64,000 nucleotides of DNA from Actinernus sp. WN-2022. Lineage: Eukaryota; Cnidaria; Anthozoa; Actiniaria; Actinernidae. Numbering within the stretch: position 1 is the first letter of the stretch; each line of letters opens with the position of its first letter. Positions 33,689-46,084 of this stretch are shown piece after piece. Where the stretch lies: the NCBI GenBank assembly GCA_030867875.1, contig JAOWCC010000019.1:37057976-37121975 (forward strand), in the 5' to 3' direction. The translations under genes and the position numbers were made by a program. The notes under the pieces are model-generated. The model did no database searches. It saw nothing but the letters and a program-made list of their open reading frames with translations, and was not told where the DNA came from.

Positions 33689-36654
33689 ACTTCAATATTC
33701 CAGAGGATCAACCGGCCACTTTTTCGTGTTGTGACCGCGCGAGTTATGCAGTGTGAAAAGTGGGCTACCACCTCCCCAGCGTCCTTGAGAACTCGTGCAT
33801 GACGTAAGTTGTCTGCTGCGCGTTACTTCAGTATCCACCAGCTACAGTTAGAAAGGTGAGTCAAGCTACGTATAAATTGTCAGTACCCGAGCTACATTGT
33901 TTCTAGTGGATTTTTACCCAGTAGAGTTCGCGTTTTTTTTATTTCTGATGTGATCGCTGAGTCAAGACAACCGTTCAGTGTTCGGAAAGACCGATCGAAG
34001 CTAGTTTTAATGGTATACGTTGGATCTGCAGCGAGATCTGATCAGCCAAAAAAATGAAAATAGAAAAAGTTCGAGGACTTCAGAAACGCATCTGATTCGA
34101 ATAATTACAGCTTCGCTTCGTATAGCTGTATCTGAATATCTATACTTCACCAAGAAGCCTGACATGTAGATACACTTAGAACTGATTTGATACGATCGAG
34201 GTGTCGTCACAGCCGAGTGGGCATCACAATAACGGCATATTTGCATGTTAAATGTTAAATGTTTATCCTCGGATGAACGAGGCTGATTAGGTCCAGTCTA
34301 GCATGTTATGCTAATCTATCCGAGACTCATCCACGCACAGTCATATATTCATATACATTTATATATTCTCTGTACTCAACGATCAACACTCAACTCGCTA
34401 TTCAGATAGCTACTTTTACTATATCGATTTAGCTTCCCTCATTGATGTCCCAATACAGATCATGTGACAGCCCTCCAGAGGATTCAGTGCTTAATGTTTT
34501 AATTTGCATTTCAATCCTCTTGGGATTCAAGGAAACAATAAAAACGTTACGTTACAAGTCAGGTGATCTGAATTGAGACAACAAAAACTAGTCTATTAAT
34601 AGGAAAGATAAGTTCTTGTTTTGATTCTCTTTAAGGTACGTGGCTCGAATAAATTTCCTAAAGGTACAACCATTTCATGTATTTAGGGGACGTCAACAAA
34701 TAAAAAGAAAATGTTCTTATGTCAATTGGACGTTAATAAGCCCTCACTCCCCTCCCCTTAACGTCCACTTTATATAAAACTGTACAATCAATAATTCCTA
34801 AAGTTCAATATATAATGACTGCGCCGCTCTACTACACAACCCTTACAAGTGTTTGTCGATTTTTCGTTCAAGATTTACGTTGTACATGGAAAACTAAAAT
34901 ATCCCATACAAATGCTGTTAAATATTATACAGATCCCAAGCTTGGGCTACCTGTGATATAATGACTGCGCCGCTCTCAGTACTACACAACCCTTGGTCTC
35001 ATTTTACGCTTCGGAGAATTGACAGCTGTAAAATAATGGCATTGCATAAATTAAAATGATTTTTTTTCCAGTATGAATTACCAGGAGTATATTAATATAT
35101 ATTAATATAATGTAATACACTCCTGGAATTACTGAATCATTAATTAATTAAATCATAATTGTTTTTGTTAATATTTTAGAACAGCTAATTTTAAAATCGC
35201 ATCTATAACTTCATTAGTCCGGACACTGGTGCACACGGCAATAATTTGCATGTTCATGCCTGAATTAATGTATCGTTGGAGAAGTAAACACAGAAATTAG
35301 TTCCGGATAATTCCAAGGTGAAACGAAATTAAGTTTTAGCGCCGCCTGAATATTTGAAATAAATAATTATATCGAACCCGTTACATTGTGCCGGTACTCA
35401 ACAAAAATCTGAAAGTGGTGCAAACAACTTGTATTGCATTGAAAAACACAGGGTTCTATCAGCTCTACAATATTATATATATTAAAAATAAAAGAGGTCC
35501 ACCGCATGTTACAGCTCTCAAACTAGAGGATTTACCATTGACACAGCAACTTTGTTGTCTATTATGTATATATGAACTAAACCACTGCAGTGGTAAACCT
35601 TCTATCCCATACGGAGATAACTTTTGGAGTAATAGGCACCATAGGCACCGGGCCGAACCCGTGCGATGCTATTAAAGGAGAAGCTCTTGCGTTTAAGGTT
35701 TTCCAAGTGATCTTCAAATGAGTTAATCAGCATTCTGTACAAGAGCTAGTGCGACGTGACTGCCAGTTCGCCTTGCTTTCATCTACTGTAAACACGCATA
35801 CGTTTTCGTTTTTCGGAAGATCTATACCCGTTTGGAATTTACTTCCTGAAACTGCTGAAAATTCTACGTAACAGAGTTTATTGCTGCCGTACCTAGTAAG
35901 CCGGGGGGAGGGGGACTTCCATATGATAGGGGCGGGGATGCTCGTCGTATCTTTTCGGGTTTAAAATCACAGATTTGGTATCGCTTAGGGTGAAGTCAAC
36001 ACGATATCTTTTAGAGGTTCATGTTTGGACTACGCGAATTTTTTTCAAACGCTTGAAAGAATCTGTCGGTCAGTTCAAGTATATAGCTGTAAATGGTATA
36101 CATGTAGCAACTGTTAAGGTTATTACTTAGTTTCGGGTTGCATGTGTCCCGAGCCGTAAACCTCCGCGGAGGGAGCGAACACGAGGATTCCGAGGTTCAG
36201 GATTCCGTGACAAGCTTGTACCTTTTCTACTTGATCAACAATAATTGCAAGATTTATACCATCATTAAATACTCTAAAGGTTCATTTCAGATGTAAGGTA
36301 CGGTCATAGAAATGAGGCAAGTAAAGCGGTTGGTAAAGTGTTGATTTAACTGTGGAAAAGTGTCTTCATTCGACCTCGTGTGTGATAACAAAACAACTAC
36401 GGCAAACATACAGCTACGGCGAACCCTCGCACGGCTACAGTACAACCTTTGGGATTGTTATCGAGCAAAAAAGTCAAACGGAAAGCCCTGGGACGACGGA
36501 AGGATACGTTCAGAAGGGAAAATACCTAAACTTTTGACTGCAAACGTGACAGAAATGGCGGTGGAGGCACAAGTTTTCTTTCTATGTAGTTCTTTACTTC
36601 ATCACTCTTTACTTATAGTTTATCAGTATACCCCCTTCTAAACAACTGTATATT
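33689..36654. other. Non-coding with small repeats
   Basis: No gene supported. TATAATGACTGCGCCGCTCT occurs at 34811 and 34957, each followed by ACTACACAACCCTT. A 13-bp inverted word CCAGGAGT(G)TATT flanks an AT-rich core at about 35081-35127. A G-rich repeat head lies near 35900, related to those at 10450 and 23050. Open frames at 35388-35675 and 36360-36641 have no recognised domain. Confidence 0.45.
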
Positions 36655-36977
36655 TAACAATTATTCACTGAAGTCGAAGTGACTATTGGTTAATATTTAC
36701 CGAGCCGCTTCGGCGAGGTAAAAATCCCCACTATTCACTGACACTGAGGTGAATAATTGTTTTAGTATATACCACACTGCAGTTGAATAGCCAGTACCAA
36801 ATAGTTATTTTATTTTCTGTCAAATGGACAAAAGCTCGCGCGAGATGTCGCTGCTTTGCTCGGAGGTGAATATGAAATCATATTCACTGTTTGAGTAGCC
36901 AATCAGAGCGCGCGAAAAGTGATATTCACTGGTGTGGTTTAGTCACTGAGACTTAAGTGAATAATTGTTTTAGTATA
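36655..36977. mobile_element. TIR MITE, ACAATTATTCAC family, with internal end
   Basis: The left end TAACAATTATTCAC is mirrored by GTGAATAATTGTTTTAGTAT at both 36749-36772 and 36958-36977, so one element appears nested in, or fused to, another. It contains TTTACCGAGCCGCTTCGGCG. A related fragment is at 22530-22640. Confidence 0.75.
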
Positions 36978-37204
36978 ATTAGAAATTAAAACTAGACAAT
37001 AATAGTCTGACTTCCGACCCTTTTATAAGTTTTACAAGCGCGCGTGACAGCATAGTTTTGTGACAAACATTTGCATAATCACGTGCTGCTACGGTTCATT
37101 GCACAAACCCACTCGATAGGAGACTGGCAGGGATTACAAGAATGGATTTTCTAAACGTTTGTTTTGAATATATACGTTTTAATAAAGACTATTGTTGTTA
37201 TTAA

Positions 37205-37345
37205 CATTACATGGTAGCTTGGAGATACAGTTTTATCTTCTCGTGGTGAATTTGTCGTAATAGACTTGTTTACTGCGCTAACTCAGTCGTGTATCACGAC
37301 ATTCACCACTCGAAGATAAAATCATTTATTACATGATGGTCAGTG
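37205..37345. mobile_element. Short hairpin MITE upstream of the kinase gene
   Basis: TTTTATCTTCTCGTGGTGAA at 37229-37249 is mirrored by TTCACCACTCGAAGATAAAA ending near 37322. It may sit in the promoter or first intron of the gene that follows. Confidence 0.65.
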
Positions 37346-37622
37346 ATATAGCACCTGATGGCAAAATGGTAAACATGATGTCCCACTGCCACAAAAGCAT
37401 GACCGATCATCATGCATTAAAGGCCTATTGGTGCATTTGCTCTTGGGATACAGAAAAATAAAACTACTCAAGCCAGCGGTCAAGGGTAAATTCAGGTGAT
37501 CTGAATTGGAACAACGAAGAGGCAAGCTAAATCGGTCTATTGTGACTTACTGGCTCTGAAAACATCCTTTGTTTCAGAGATTCAACCCTACCTTTTTCTG
37601 GAAGCTAAGATACAAATGTAAG

Positions 37623-38234
37623 ATGACTTCCAGTGCAATGATCAAGCAATTCCCTACCAGGCCTAATGTCACTAAGGAACAGTCCATTCCTCTCGCTAAC
37701 AAGTTGTTTGGACTTCGAGTCCCCCTTACGGCTCTATCCAGCGTCAAAGAACTTGAAAGCTATGATGACAGGAACTTTTACATCAAAGGAAAACTAGAGC
37801 TGGCTCTGGACAGAAACGAGAAAAACCAAACATCTAGTCAAGAGGAAGAATTTGTTCTGAAAATCGTAAACTCGGTGGAATCAAAACATCAAGTTTTAAT
37901 AAGGGTGAATTCCGAATTGCTTATGTTTCTAAATCGTAAGGGTATTAACTGCCCCGCTCCACAAACGTCGCTTTATGGTTCCACAGAGGTGTTTTGTCGT
38001 TTTCAACAAAAAACACAAGGAAATGTCAGTACTGAAAGATCCCGCGTCGATGACGTCGTAGTGTTGTCGAATGAGGACCTCTTACACGCGAGTCCAGAGA
38101 AAGATGGCAAAGAAATCTATGCTGTGAAGCTGTTCAGCTTCGTACCTGGGAAGCTACTGTGTGACGTTGAGTTCACAAAGGACTTACTTGTGGATTTAGG
38201 GTTAAACGTAGTTCATCTACACAAAGCCATGAAG
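37623..38234 (+). CDS. HYKK: Hydroxylysine kinase copy A, exon 1 (codons 1-204)
   Basis: First coding exon of a HYKK/AGPHD1-type kinase, a member of the aminoglycoside phosphotransferase fold that phosphorylates 5-hydroxylysine with GTP in lysine catabolism. ATG at 37623 is chosen because it follows an acceptor (TTTGTTTCAG, exon from 37578) and begins the family-like N-terminus; the open frame itself runs from 37569. Visible features are LANKLFGLRVPLTAL (24-38), SYDDRNFY (46-53), the nucleotide-binding Lys80 in EFVLKIVNS, and FVPGKLLCDVEFTKDLLVDL near the end. The donor is AAG|GTGAGT at 38234/38235, phase 0. The second exon is 41551-42324. Together they encode 461 residues against about 370 in vertebrates. 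Confidence 0.88.
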
Positions 38235-41200
38235 GTGAGTTTGATTGATTCTTAATAAAAACTAAAATTGAAAACTGCAGAGCGAAGTTTGTGAACTGAT
38301 GTTTGCGGCTATGATCATGGAATTAAAAAACTGAAAAAGTTCCATATTCTCACAGCTTTTTCTCGATATAAATCGGCAGCTAAGTTGGAAAGAACCATAT
38401 AGCTTCGTTACACTGAACCAAATAGACTTCTCGCTCTTGGCGGATTTCTATCGGCAGATATATGGCGAAGGCGAAGCCCCGAGTCAACCTTCAAAGAGTG
38501 AGCACGTCTATCTGGTTTCAATCGATCGCCCCTCGGATTTCAATCGGCAGATAGTTGTCGAGGGCGCAGCTCCGAGTCAACCTTCAAAGTCGATAGAAAC
38601 CAAGAGTGAGTACGTCTAGCTGTGTTAGTATAACCAAGCCACTGTTTGATCAACTTGGCGATCGAGAAAACAGTGAGAGAAAAACTCGAAAAAGGGCATT
38701 TTTCTAATGAGTGATTATTGTCATCGTAACATTACCCAAATATGGTCATTTCACCCTCAATGTCTGTCACCTACACATAACAGATATTTACTGGTTATTT
38801 CATGGTTTTCTATGGCCTACCGGCGAATATTTCACAAGAAATTTGTATTATTTGGTATACAACGAGCCTTTAGGCGAGTAGTATACCAACATAATATGAA
38901 TTTAGAGTGAAATTGTCGCCAGTGTTCTATAGAAAACCATGAAATAACCATATTATCCTCTAAATAACAAATTTACGGGAAGGTTTATCACGAAAACAAA
39001 GAGTAACTTACCGGACGATAGAGTGCAAATTTTCTAGCCGGAAAACAATTAATTTATTCAAAATCTTTAATTCCTATTGGCTGATAAAGAAAGGGCGCGA
39101 AATTTCCTACGTTTTGATTGGCCTGATCTAGCCATTAATTTCTAGCCTCTGTATTTCACAGAAAAGCCACGAAATACCGCCCTGTATTGCATAGTAAAGC
39201 TGAGCTCTGATTGGCTGAAATAAAATATTTATAGGATAATTAGCAATTATCCTGCAAGATCGCGCGGAATATCGCCAGATACTTAGCCGACGAGGGCCGA
39301 TAGTAAGGAAGTAAGAAGTAAGTAAAGACTTTATTTCAACACGGTAGTTTTGACAGTGGTAAACTGGTTTACATAAAAGCCGTGCGTAAAAATAATATAT
39401 GTACAAACGTTATTACAAAGTCCAATTAAAATATAACTACAACGGGAAAAGCGCGAACAGTAATATTTACAAGGTTATAAAATCAGGCGATATTCCGCAG
39501 CATCGAGCAGGATAATTGTTTTTGTATTTATATTTATCAATAAATTTGTTTTAGCCTTCACTGCAGCCACCGGTGGTCAGTGCTTATTAGCTATCGCAGC
39601 TAGGACTGAAATTCGTCGATTCGCGAATTCGCTTCAACTTTTCAAAGTTGGTGCACAGGCTTCCCAGACTCGACGTATATTTCCCGCTTATTAGTCTGTT
39701 GGGTTACCTGTGGTTTATCGATTAGTTTCATAACGAAGAGCTTCAATAATAAAAGAAGTTGTGTGAGTAGTTCGGACACTAGATTATTGGAATGTGAAAT
39801 GTAAGAAAAATATCGGATAAATATCAGATATTAGATTACTAGGATGTAATATGGAAAAAAAATTAAGAAAAAGAAAATATCGGATAAATGTCCGATACCA
39901 GATTTCCTGGAATGTGCCAATGAGACAAAAAAATTAATATCGGATAAATATCCGATACTAGATTAATGAGATCTGAGATGAAACAAAATTAAAATCTCGG
40001 ATTTCGTAGCATGGGAATATTGTTTTGATATTACCGGATACTAGACAGATTCGACGTAAAATTAGACAAGGGAAAAATTTCCATCGATACCGCGTCAAAT
40101 GAAAAATTCTACAACGTAAGCAACTCGACCTCGCCAAAGCACAGACTTACCTCAAAGGTCACCCAAAAATCGGCACCTAGCAAACCGAGCTCGGGTAACC
40201 AGGCCAGTTCACGGTAAGAGATTAACTGATCAAAATTTGAGGGATGTACCTGTGCTGGGAAGCGTGCAATCGTGTTTTCAGTTTTCCATACATTTGTTTA
40301 TAACAACGAATCAAAGTTTGCGGGAAAATTTACAGACAAATGTATGGAAAACTGAAAACACGATTGCACGCTTTCCAGCACAGCTACATCCCTCAAATTT
40401 TGACCAGTTAATCTTTTACCTGGTATTGCTGACAGTGAATATTCCCATACAAACACTATATTTCGCGCCATGTTTGCTACCTTTTGAAAATGTCGGAATT
40501 AACCGCAAACTGGTCTATTTAAAATGTATTGCAAATCTTCAATATTCAACTTTGTTGCCTTCTTTGTGTTCTCTGTGACCATAAACACTTGAGAATTTCC
40601 TAGAAAGAAAAACTTCGTTCAGATGAGAGCTATAAATACAATCATCTAATTGTGACGTCGAGGGGAAGAGAACAGTTCCCGAGAGCGGAGCTTCGAGGAT
40701 CAGATAATGTCATATCAGGGCATATTTCGATGCCACAATGTAGGTTATTGTTGTTATCATCCTTCAACTATTTTCTTTGACGCGCGCTTATACGCTCACA
40801 GGGGGTGCATTCGCTGATATTTCCCGCTCGCGGAGAGAAAATATCGGGTCACGTGACGAATTCCACCAATCACGCGCGAGAGAAAATATTTGATGGGCTC
40901 TGATAAGCCCTGATATTTCGTCCGCGGACATTATCTGATCCGAGAAGAGAACAGTTCCCGAGAGCTTGAAGGAAACTGTGAGCTTCGAGGATCAGATAAT
41001 GTTCAAGGACAAGTAAAGATTGCTAAACAATGGTTATTCAAATTAATTGGGCGCGTTTATGCAATGGTTCTATGCTATGTCTATTGCAATGTACTTCAAA
41101 CAAAAGAACTGAAGAAATGTCTTTCTCTTGCACGCAGTTTGAGAACTTTTAAGTAGGCTTTTCCTTGAGACCAAAATTTGAATAAACATTTCATTTCAGC

Positions 41201-41550
41201 TAAGAGATCGATGAATAATTTCTGCACTCAGCTTAATTATGCGATGTTTTTCACGCGTTTCATTTGATGTTTTATCACCAATAAAAACCCTTTCAATCTT
41301 TTAGCTCTTAGATTGTCGTGGTTATGTTATAAAAGAAATGGTAAAGGCTACAGCTATGCGTCCATCGAGTTATGGATGCACTTGGGAGGTTGCCTAAGCA
41401 CTCTTGAAGTTAGAGGTTAGCCTTGAGCGACTCTTACGCTTCTTTCGCACTTTGCAACCTCCCAAGTGCGTCCATAACTCGATGGACGCACGCTGCACGT
41501 TTTAGTATACGTTCTTACCGATAAGTGTTAATGGTTATATTTTGAAACAG
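38235..41550 (+). other. Intron of hydroxylysine kinase copy A, repeat-filled
   Basis: GT...AG intron of 3316 bp. In order it holds a hairpin MITE (38793-38949, 21-bp perfect arms GGTTATTTCATGGTTTTCTA), a reversed LINE 3' end (about 39311-39500), a single arm of the ACAGGCTTCCCAGACTCG foldback (39651-39780), a satellite with a TATCGGATAAATATCCGATA unit at 39811, 39878 and 39938, a hairpin MITE with arms of about 88 bp (40213-40420), a GATTATCTGAT-type repeat (about 40680-40990), and a 36-bp-arm hairpin (41358-41489). Most of these recur in copy B's intron. Confidence 0.8.
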
Positions 41551-42324
41551 GAATTCAGCGAATTGAATTCCTCCACGCACATGCTCAATCGTGAGGAATT
41601 TCGCTGGAACTTGAGGAACATGCCTACTGTAGTGGGGAACATTCTACATGATGCAGTGGAGAACAAACAAAGACAACAGCTCGTCGAATCAGTATGCCTG
41701 AGGTTTAAAGCTAAAGTGCTCCCTAACTTGGACAGTTTAGAATCGCAGATCATCCACGGCGATATCAATGAATACAATATTATTCTGCAGACAAAGCCAG
41801 AAGGTGGGGCATGTATACACGGGTTCATAGACTTCTGTAATATTGAGAACTCCTATCGCGTCCTAGACATTGCTATTGCTCTCTCGTACATAATGATGTC
41901 GTCACGCAATACTCGGATGAGTGCCATCGACGCCGCCAGTCACTTTCTTGCAAGCTACCAATCAGAATTCCCTCTCTCATCAGCTGAAATCGACATGCTG
42001 TACATTGCAGCCGCCGCACGCTTTTGCCAGTCGTTAGTAATGGGAGCGTACCAATACAAGTACCTAGGAAAGGGGAATGAGTACCTGCTTTCCACAGCTA
42101 AATCTGGGTGGCAGGCTTTCCAAGAATTGATGAATACCCCGGAAAGGGAGGTATTGACTGCATTTAAAAATGCTTCCCTTGAATATTTTTTTGGTGTTTG
42201 CTCTTTCTTACCAATATTACTTCAAGATGGGTTCTCCCTTCATGTAGGCAGACATGAATTACTACCAAATTGTATTGTGTTCTATTGTATTGTGTATTTC
42301 GTTCTGTTTTTTGTATTGTGTTAA
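41551..42324 (+). CDS. HYKK: Hydroxylysine kinase copy A, exon 2 (codons 205-461)
   Basis: Starts after TTTTGAAACAG and joins exon 1 in phase 0. It holds the catalytic loop HGDINEYN (His273, Asp275, Asn280) and the metal-binding IDFCN (Asp298); vertebrate enzymes have DFGD at the latter, so the second Asp is Asn here. RFCQSLVMGAYQY and LLSTAKSGWQAFQELM follow as in the family. The last 30 or so codons (from about 42233) are hydrophobic and come from a degraded copy of the MITE at 23910-24077, so the natural C-terminus has been replaced or extended by transposon sequence. The core is intact and probably functional; whether the tail is made is uncertain. Confidence 0.9.
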   Translation, partial: EFSELNSSTHMLNREEFRWNLRNMPTVVGNILHDAVENKQRQQLVESVCLRFKAKVLPNLDSLESQIIHGDINEYNIILQTKPEGGACIHGFIDFCNIENSYRVLDIAIALSYIMMSSRNTRMSAIDAASHFLASYQSEFPLSSAEIDMLYIAAAARFCQSLVMGAYQYKYLGKGNEYLLSTAKSGWQAFQELMNTPEREVLTAFKNASLEYFFGVCSFLPILLQDGFSLHVGRHELLPNCIVFYCIVYFVLFFVLC

Positions 42325-42345
42325 TTCTATTGTATTTTAAGTAAT

Positions 42346-42443
42346 AGATAAAGAATGAGTGGCCGATCTTTATCCGATTTACAAACGAGCTGAAAGCGAG
42401 AATTTGTAAATCGGATAAAGATCGGACACTCATTCTTTATCTT
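42346..42443. mobile_element. 98-bp hairpin MITE
   Basis: GATAAAGAATGAGTGGCCGA and TCTTTATCCGATTTACAAA are mirrored with one or two mismatches around a loop of about 18 nt. It lies directly after the kinase stop codon. Confidence 0.82.
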
Positions 42444-42539
42444 ACTTATCAAACGTCTAGATGTAGAGAATTATTTTTGCAGTTACTTTGGCGATACGAC
42501 TTATTTTGGCCGAGAAAATCGAAGCCAAAGTTTATGTAA

Positions 42540-42978
42540 ATCAGGACTAACCCTAATAAGAAACGTAATAGACGTAAAAATAAACCACCCAACCTTTCTG
42601 CTATAAAGAACATTTATAATAAACTCGACACTACCGTAGTTATTAATTTAACTCAGACACCACTTTCTCAGGACGAAACCCTAATACTTGCTCGTGGTTT
42701 AACCTTCTTCCCCACACCGCGACACATTAATTGGCCGGAAGTTACTGCTGACATACATGACTTTTCTCGACGTATGCGTTTAACAGAATATTTTCACGAT
42801 TATAACACTTCTAATTCAAACCAACCTGTTAATTCCTTTCACCTTAAGAGCACTTGGACGCCTCCCGCTGATAGAGACACTGCTTTAAATGCTTTTTTAG
42901 ATGCTATTAAAACTGAAATTACCACTAATAAACCCAATCGCATCTCTGATAATTTATCTAATAGTGAACGTAAAAGAA
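42540..42978 (+). pseudogene. Penelope protein, N-terminal remnant
   Basis: Open frame from the ATC at 42540: KKRNRRKNK, VINLTQTPLSQDE, LARGLTFFPTPRHINWPEV, DIHDFSRRMRL, STWTPPADRDTALNAFL, ending SNSERK where the T9 run of the insertion starts. Aligned to element 1 the next residues should lead into the RT domain, which instead resumes at 46898. Confidence 0.85.
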
Positions 42979-43136
42979 TTTTTTTTTTCTCCCATAAGAT
43001 GGACGAAATATTAAACAAATAAAATCAGTTGGTCGTTTTTACTTAACTCCTTTTTATTTGCTATTTCTCTGCATTAAACTTTGGGTACTCGGACTTCAAA
43101 AGTGGACAAATTCCCGCGCGTCCGAGTGACAGGAAG

Positions 43137-43144
43137 TGACGTCA
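43137..43144. promoter_or_regulatory. CRE-like palindrome TGACGTCA, left end
   Basis: A full CREB/ATF-type palindrome 40 bp upstream of the THAP start codon (43184). The mirror-image copy is at 46724-46731, 82 bp upstream of the ballast-domain start (46642). Both lie inside the inverted repeats, so each end may act as an inward promoter (inference). Confidence 0.55.
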
Positions 43145-43183
43145 CACGGTTTGCACGCTTGAGCAAAACAAACTATAAACAAT

Positions 43184-43553
43184 ATGGCGGAACTTCGTCC
43201 TGTAAAGCGCTGTGGAAATTTTGGGTGGCTGGTGGGCCAAACAAACTTAGCTGCCAAAATACCAGCTATTCCCCGGGAATATATATGCATTACTTCCCGG
43301 CTGATCAAGCTATACGTTTAAAGTGGACTCAGTTTGTCCAAAAGCATCGGCCAAACTTCCAGCCTACCAAGACATCCGTCTTGTGCATGCACATTTCGAG
43401 CTGACCAGCTTTACTCGGCAGTTATCAGTTGTTGAGCCTAGCAATGGACGACCTCCCCAAAAAAGAATATTGGAGAAAGGAGCTTTTCCTACGAGAGATA
43501 CAGTACTAGTACCACCTACTACAACGGAACTAAGTGACCGAGGAAAGAGAAAG
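43184..43553 (+). pseudogene. THAP zinc-finger domain, frameshifted
   Basis: ATG at 43184 opens MAELRPVKRC. After a frame change near 43224 come VAGGPNKLSC and HYFPADQAIRLKWTQFVQKH, then PNFQPTKTSVLC; after another near 43385, AHFELTSFTRQLSV and KGAFPT. This is the order of a THAP domain: invariant Trp, PTK, C-x-x-H-F, and the closing AFPT (AVPT-like) box. THAP domains bind DNA through a C2CH zinc site and occur in P-element-type transposases and host regulators. Two frameshifts argue for decay. A donor (AAG|GTAAAT) follows at 43553. Confidence 0.7.
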
Positions 43554-44181
43554 GTAAATCACTTCTTGTGTGAATTCTTTAGCGGAATAGCCGGAATATG
43601 CCCCAAAAGAACGCACCAATACTAATAAAGTTATTGGCAAATTTAAATCAAGAGCTGCTTTATTTATCAGGCACATAGCGCTTGTAATGAGAAAGTTCTT
43701 CAACACAATTATTTTTGTTTTGATACAGCTGAAAATTGTAATGTTCGTGTTCAAATACCGGACTACTTTGTTTTTTTGCCGAGATCTTTTTAGTTACATT
43801 CTATCATATGAAGCGTGTTTTGATTTGTACATGTACAATCATGTATTCGTATTTTCAGATTGTACGAAGTGCTCTTGCCATCTCTCGGTATACATTTTTG
43901 TAATAAAACACCTTTTAGTTTAGGATTCAACCTAGTGCACTCTCTCCAAATATTGAAGTCAGACTCTAGCACTTAAATATTTTGTCATATAATTGAGCTT
44001 GAATGAATCCAACAGGTGTAGAATATGTAACATTGTGTTGCATTGAATTTTTGTATTGTTAGGCTGAGAGTGTCAGTCTGCTTGTCAGTAATTATAGTAT
44101 TTAATAATGCACTTGATGATTAAATGAAAGAAATCCAGCTTCAATGATCAATCATGTTTTACTCTGTTTTGAATCCACCAG

Positions 44182-44760
44182 AATATGTTGAAGCTATGAG
44201 AAGTCTCCTTTTTAGTTGCTCCAAGTCAGAATTACAGTGTGTTACTGACAAATTTGCTGCCATGGTACCAAAACCTCTGAACACCCAGTTCCCTAACAGA
44301 CTCAGTAAAGATGATGCCATAAAGCACAGTGCACAGAGACAGCAAAGGGATACTGTTAAACGCTATCCTGCAAGTATTTTCAGTGTCAAAATGTGTAACC
44401 ATTAATTGGGGGATGACAAATGATTTTCTTATTAAACAAGAAATCAGGCTTATAGTATATACATGTATTCAGAGACTAATCTGATTCCTCTTTTAGCTAG
44501 GCATATAGTATATTTGTATGTAGGAAATCACTAATGGATTATTGCTTGCTTGCTTAATAGCTGAACAACAGGCCATAACAAGCGACAGTCAAGGTAGGAG
44601 TGCTGTTGGCCCTGGAGGGGAACCAAAGAGAAGGAGAAGCCCTATGTGTAGAAAGTGTGGGAAACCAATGCGAGGGCACCCCAAAACAGGATACGAACCT
44701 AGTCAAGAACTATCTAGTTCAGATGAAATTGATGATGCAAAATTGAAACTTCCAGATTGA
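44182..44760 (+). pseudogene. Downstream exons of the THAP gene, with a CxxC motif
   Basis: After CCACCAG (44181) an exon reads SCSKSELQCVTDKFAAMVPK, PNRLSKDDAIKHSAQR and ends near 44370, possibly with a GC-type donor (GCAAGT). After TTAATAG (44560) a last exon reads KRRRSPMCRKCGKPMRGHP and ends DEIDDAKLKLPD with TGA at 44758-44760. AATAAA follows at 44795-44800. The CRKCGKPMRGH segment could bind zinc. Phases of the proposed exons do not all agree, so the splice model is provisional. Confidence 0.5.
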
Positions 44761-44876
44761 ACTTGATATGCATCTAGCTTATAATACTAATTTCAATAAA
44801 ACTAGGAAGAGCTTATACTATAGATATAGGAAGAGATAAGTATAAATCGTATAATAATTGATACATTATTAAGGGC

Positions 44877-44980
44877 TAGCCACTTTCACAATCATGCCCA
44901 TTATGTTTAAGTCCAGCGAGTGTTTCAACTGTTGGCTGTGCCAACTAAACGAACATTACACATGATTGTGAAAGTGGCTA
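44877..44980. mobile_element. 104-bp hairpin MITE
   Basis: TAGCCACTTTCACAATCATG and its perfect mirror bound a short unique loop. It lies between the two convergent genes of the larger element. Confidence 0.85.
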
Positions 44981-46084
44981 TTTACTTCTGTTGTAAATTC
45001 AACTTCAAATTAAAATAATAAAATTTTGCATACGAAAATATATTTCTAGACCAGTTCTGATTTAATAGACTCAAAATAGATAAGATACACCAATACCTTA
45101 CCAAAATAAGCCAGCCTGGTAAACTGGGCTAGCCCCTCTCATACAATGAGTCCCAGATAAATCAATGTCGTGAAATAAATAGTTCAAAGGTTGGAACCTA
45201 TAAAATCACTACTGTCTTTCTTGTGCTGAGGCATATCCATGTGCATTAATTGTGTGTTGTAAATCTCATTCTTATCTCGTGGTATATACATGCAGGTAAT
45301 GGTCTGGTATTTTCCCAGCCCATATACCCACACATCCACCTTATTAGCCATCTATAAGCAACAGCTCGAAGGAATCTGTTAGAACATACAAATGGAGAAA
45401 AATACAGCAAAATTTGCATTAGAGAAAATTCGTATTTTATAGCATTAGCAATTAAGTTATTTGGGAAACAGGAAAAAAGGACTGGATGATTAACATGTTT
45501 TTATACACTCCAAAATATGAAACAAATAAATTGATATTCTTAGTCCTTAAACTTGTGTTGAGCACAAAATAAAATGTAACAAACAATATAATGATATTGA
45601 TTAATATTATACACTTTAAAAATATAGGGGTAGGTAGGTTCCATTTTTGCAGATTAAAGAAAAACATAGCAATTACCAATTCAATTCAATTCAACTTTAT
45701 TTAAACACGGAGATTTCAACAATTTTACACTGATTTCCATGAAAACCGTGTAGTTGAAAAAAGGGCTTTAATATTGTACACGTACAATAGTCAATAGAGC
45801 AGTTTCGAATGAGTGGAACAAACTACGGCATGTCCGTAACCGTGCTGTAGCCGTGCTGTACAGTATTTCTGTAATAAGATGTAAACAATGGGAAACCATT
45901 TCAATGTCACGGCATGCCGTACGGTACGAAATCTGCTAGCTCTAGATAGTCAATACGACCTGAGCTCTATTCCCCGTGCTTTCAACGACATTTGTAAATA
46001 GTCAGTCGATTTGTCTCTTCGTCAACAGAGATTCTTATTCTGTTTAGTTTAAACACGATTTATAAATAAATGCTTTTTCAAGAC
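44981..46084. other. Spacer of the two-gene element; reversed LINE tail
   Basis: No gene supported. At about 45677-45790 a reversed LINE 3' end begins with AATTC-type tandem units followed by AACTTTATTTAAACACGG. The ACAGT / GCACGG words near 45820-45870 are weakly repetitive. Confidence 0.5.
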
